Positions 63,091 through 64,000 of a DNA stretch of 64,000 nucleotides are shown piece by piece. The first letter of the stretch is position 1, and each line of letters starts with the position of its first letter. Source of the stretch: Eubacteriales bacterium (GTDB lineage: Bacteria; Bacillota; Clostridia; Saccharofermentanales; DTU023); contig JAUNLW010000001.1 in the NCBI GenBank assembly GCA_030532065.1, forward strand, positions 430,132-494,131, given 5' to 3'. A program made the position numbers and the translations under genes. The notes below the pieces were generated by a model. That model did no database searches. It was given only the letters and a program-made list of their open reading frames with translations, and had not been told where the DNA came from.

Positions 63091-64000
63091 CAGATACCTC
63101 TCATCCCCATTGGTTGACGATTCAAGGATACGCGCACACCGGCTGCCGACAGTCTGCGAATCAGTACTTTCCAGGACTGTGGCGGATTTGGTTCAGTATG
63201 GATCAGCCGTAATAATATGCCTTGAGCCTGAGAAGCCAAGATTAATAGCTCCGAGGTGATTTCTTCGTTTAATTCAGCACTGAAGATGCAGTAAAAGGCT
63301 GCCAATCCTTCCAAACTTTCCTCACTAAGTTGTTTGGTGAAGTCCACTTGCGGCTCCAAAGGTAATGAAGCCAGCTGTATCCTTAAAGAATTGTATTCAT
63401 CGAGAGAGTCTACTCTCAGTTGGTCACGCCAGGGACGACGCAGGCGGATATTTAATTTATAGCCTTGGCTGAGGAAAGATTGAGCTGCTTCCGAGACATG
63501 ATCCAGGACCAGGTCTCGCACCAAATAGTGATATGCGCGGTCTTGAGCGTTTTCAGACTGGCTGACTGCCGGTAAGTTAAAAACAAAAAACAACTCATTC
63601 TCATCGGCTTTCTCATATTGGCGCACCATCCACTCCTGTAAGCGGGCAGAAAGTTTCCAATGAACATCACGGCGATTATCACCAGGTCTTAGTGGGCGGA
63701 TTAAATCAATCTCGTCCAGATCAAAATCGCTCTTCTTGGAAATAGCTTCACCTTCGTCCAGGTAAGCCCGACTTTCTTCTTTATCCAGTATCGAAACTAA
63801 GCTTCGTGGCAAGACCAGGATCGGATCAAAAGCCTCTGCTTGGAAGCTGCTGAGTTTAAGTGAAAAGAAACCCATTGGGTCTAAAATTCTGAGTTCTAGA
63901 GAATAAGGCCTCAATGGTCCGGTATGCCGACTGGTGAGTTCCAGACTAATACGGAGTTTTTCTTTGGCTTTCACAGGGAAAGGATTAAGGTACTCAGTCT
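63090..64000 (-). CDS. DUF58 domain protein (5' end outside window)
   Basis: The frame is open to the window edge, so the N-terminus with its usual membrane helices is missing. The visible 302 residues contain the DUF58 signature LRPGDNRRDVHWKLSARL and the following LFFVFNLPAV of the von Willebrand A-like fold. An internal GTG at 63974 lacks a good ribosome binding site and should not be taken as the start. DUF58 proteins are commonly encoded with MoxR ATPases and transglutaminase-like proteins, as here. Confidence 0.88.
   Translation of the reverse strand, partial: TEYLNPFPVKAKEKLRISLELTSRHTGPLRPYSLELRILDPMGFFSLKLSSFQAEAFDPILVLPRSLVSILDKEESRAYLDEGEAISKKSDFDLDEIDLIRPLRPGDNRRDVHWKLSARLQEWMVRQYEKADENELFFVFNLPAVSQSENAQDRAYHYLVRDLVLDHVSEAAQSFLSQGYKLNIRLRRPWRDQLRVDSLDEYNSLRIQLASLPLEPQVDFTKQLSEESLEGLAAFYCIFSAELNEEITSELLILASQAQGILLRLIHTEPNPPQSWKVLIRRLSAAGVRVSLNRQPMGMRGI

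Noticed and set aside
1-64000. CRISPR arrays, rRNA genes and additional tRNAs
   Set aside because: No regularly spaced repeats, rRNA-like segments or further cloverleafs were recognised in the intergenic regions.

Overview
The window is a stretch of chromosome from a low-to-mid GC Gram-positive anaerobe, most likely a member of the class Clostridia (Bacillota). The evidence is the run of conserved Bacillota neighbourhoods: ylxM-ffh-rpsP-khpA-rimM-trmD, rplS-rbgA-rnhB, pgsA-acpP-rnc-smc-ftsY, recA-recX, and miaB-mutS-mutL-miaA-hfq. Strong AGGAGG-type ribosome binding sites and a selenoprotein of the glycine reductase family agree with this. No species can be named from the sequence. No rRNA genes, CRISPR arrays, transposases or phage genes were seen. 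One tRNA gene (tRNA-Trp) is present.

Layout. 1-4.5 kb (minus): the start of a flavoprotein gene, a thioredoxin-fold lipoprotein and a large secreted M16 metallopeptidase. 4.7 kb: a monocistronic tRNA-Trp unit. 4.9-24.2 kb (plus): a long housekeeping run. It covers a fused RNase HI-Nudix protein, FtsK, an unusual FolD, CinA, RecA, RecX, RimO, PgsA, acyl carrier protein, RNase III and SMC, then the signal recognition particle genes ftsY, ylxM and ffh, and rpsP-khpA-rimM-trmD. 24.3-33.1 kb: an accessory island. 33.3-35.6 kb (plus): rplS, rbgA and a fused RNase HII-UPF0102 gene, which normally follow trmD directly. 35.7-46.6 kb: MATE transporter, GntR regulator, cysteine desulfurase plus ThiI, GlyA, RarA, IscS-IscU and an M18 aminopeptidase. 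46.7-50.9 kb: Xer recombinase, aspartate-semialdehyde dehydrogenase, MarR regulator and a two-part ThrE-type exporter. 51-59.4 kb (minus): a small membrane protein, then the miaB-mutS-mutL-miaA-hfq operon read right to left. 59.4-64 kb: a two-gene chromate-type transporter facing a transglutaminase-DUF58 pair cut by the window end.

The most interesting part is the island between trmD and rplS. One divergent arm encodes an LctP-family permease, a DsbA/FrnE-like thiol oxidoreductase and an alpha/beta hydrolase. The other encodes a TetR regulator, a short GrdB-like protein with Cys at the selenocysteine position, a GrdE-like subunit and a full-length GrdB-like selenoprotein. The selenoprotein reads through an in-frame UGA at 32877-32879 that is followed by a SECIS-like hairpin. 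The GrdE-like subunit has no Cys, Ser or Thr where the pyruvoyl-forming Cys of GrdE should lie, and no grdA, grdC or grdD is present. This looks like a regulated uptake-and-reduction module whose substrate and chemistry are not those of glycine, sarcosine, betaine or D-proline reductase. That interpretation is inference; the gene set, the recoded UGA and the missing residues are visible in the sequence.
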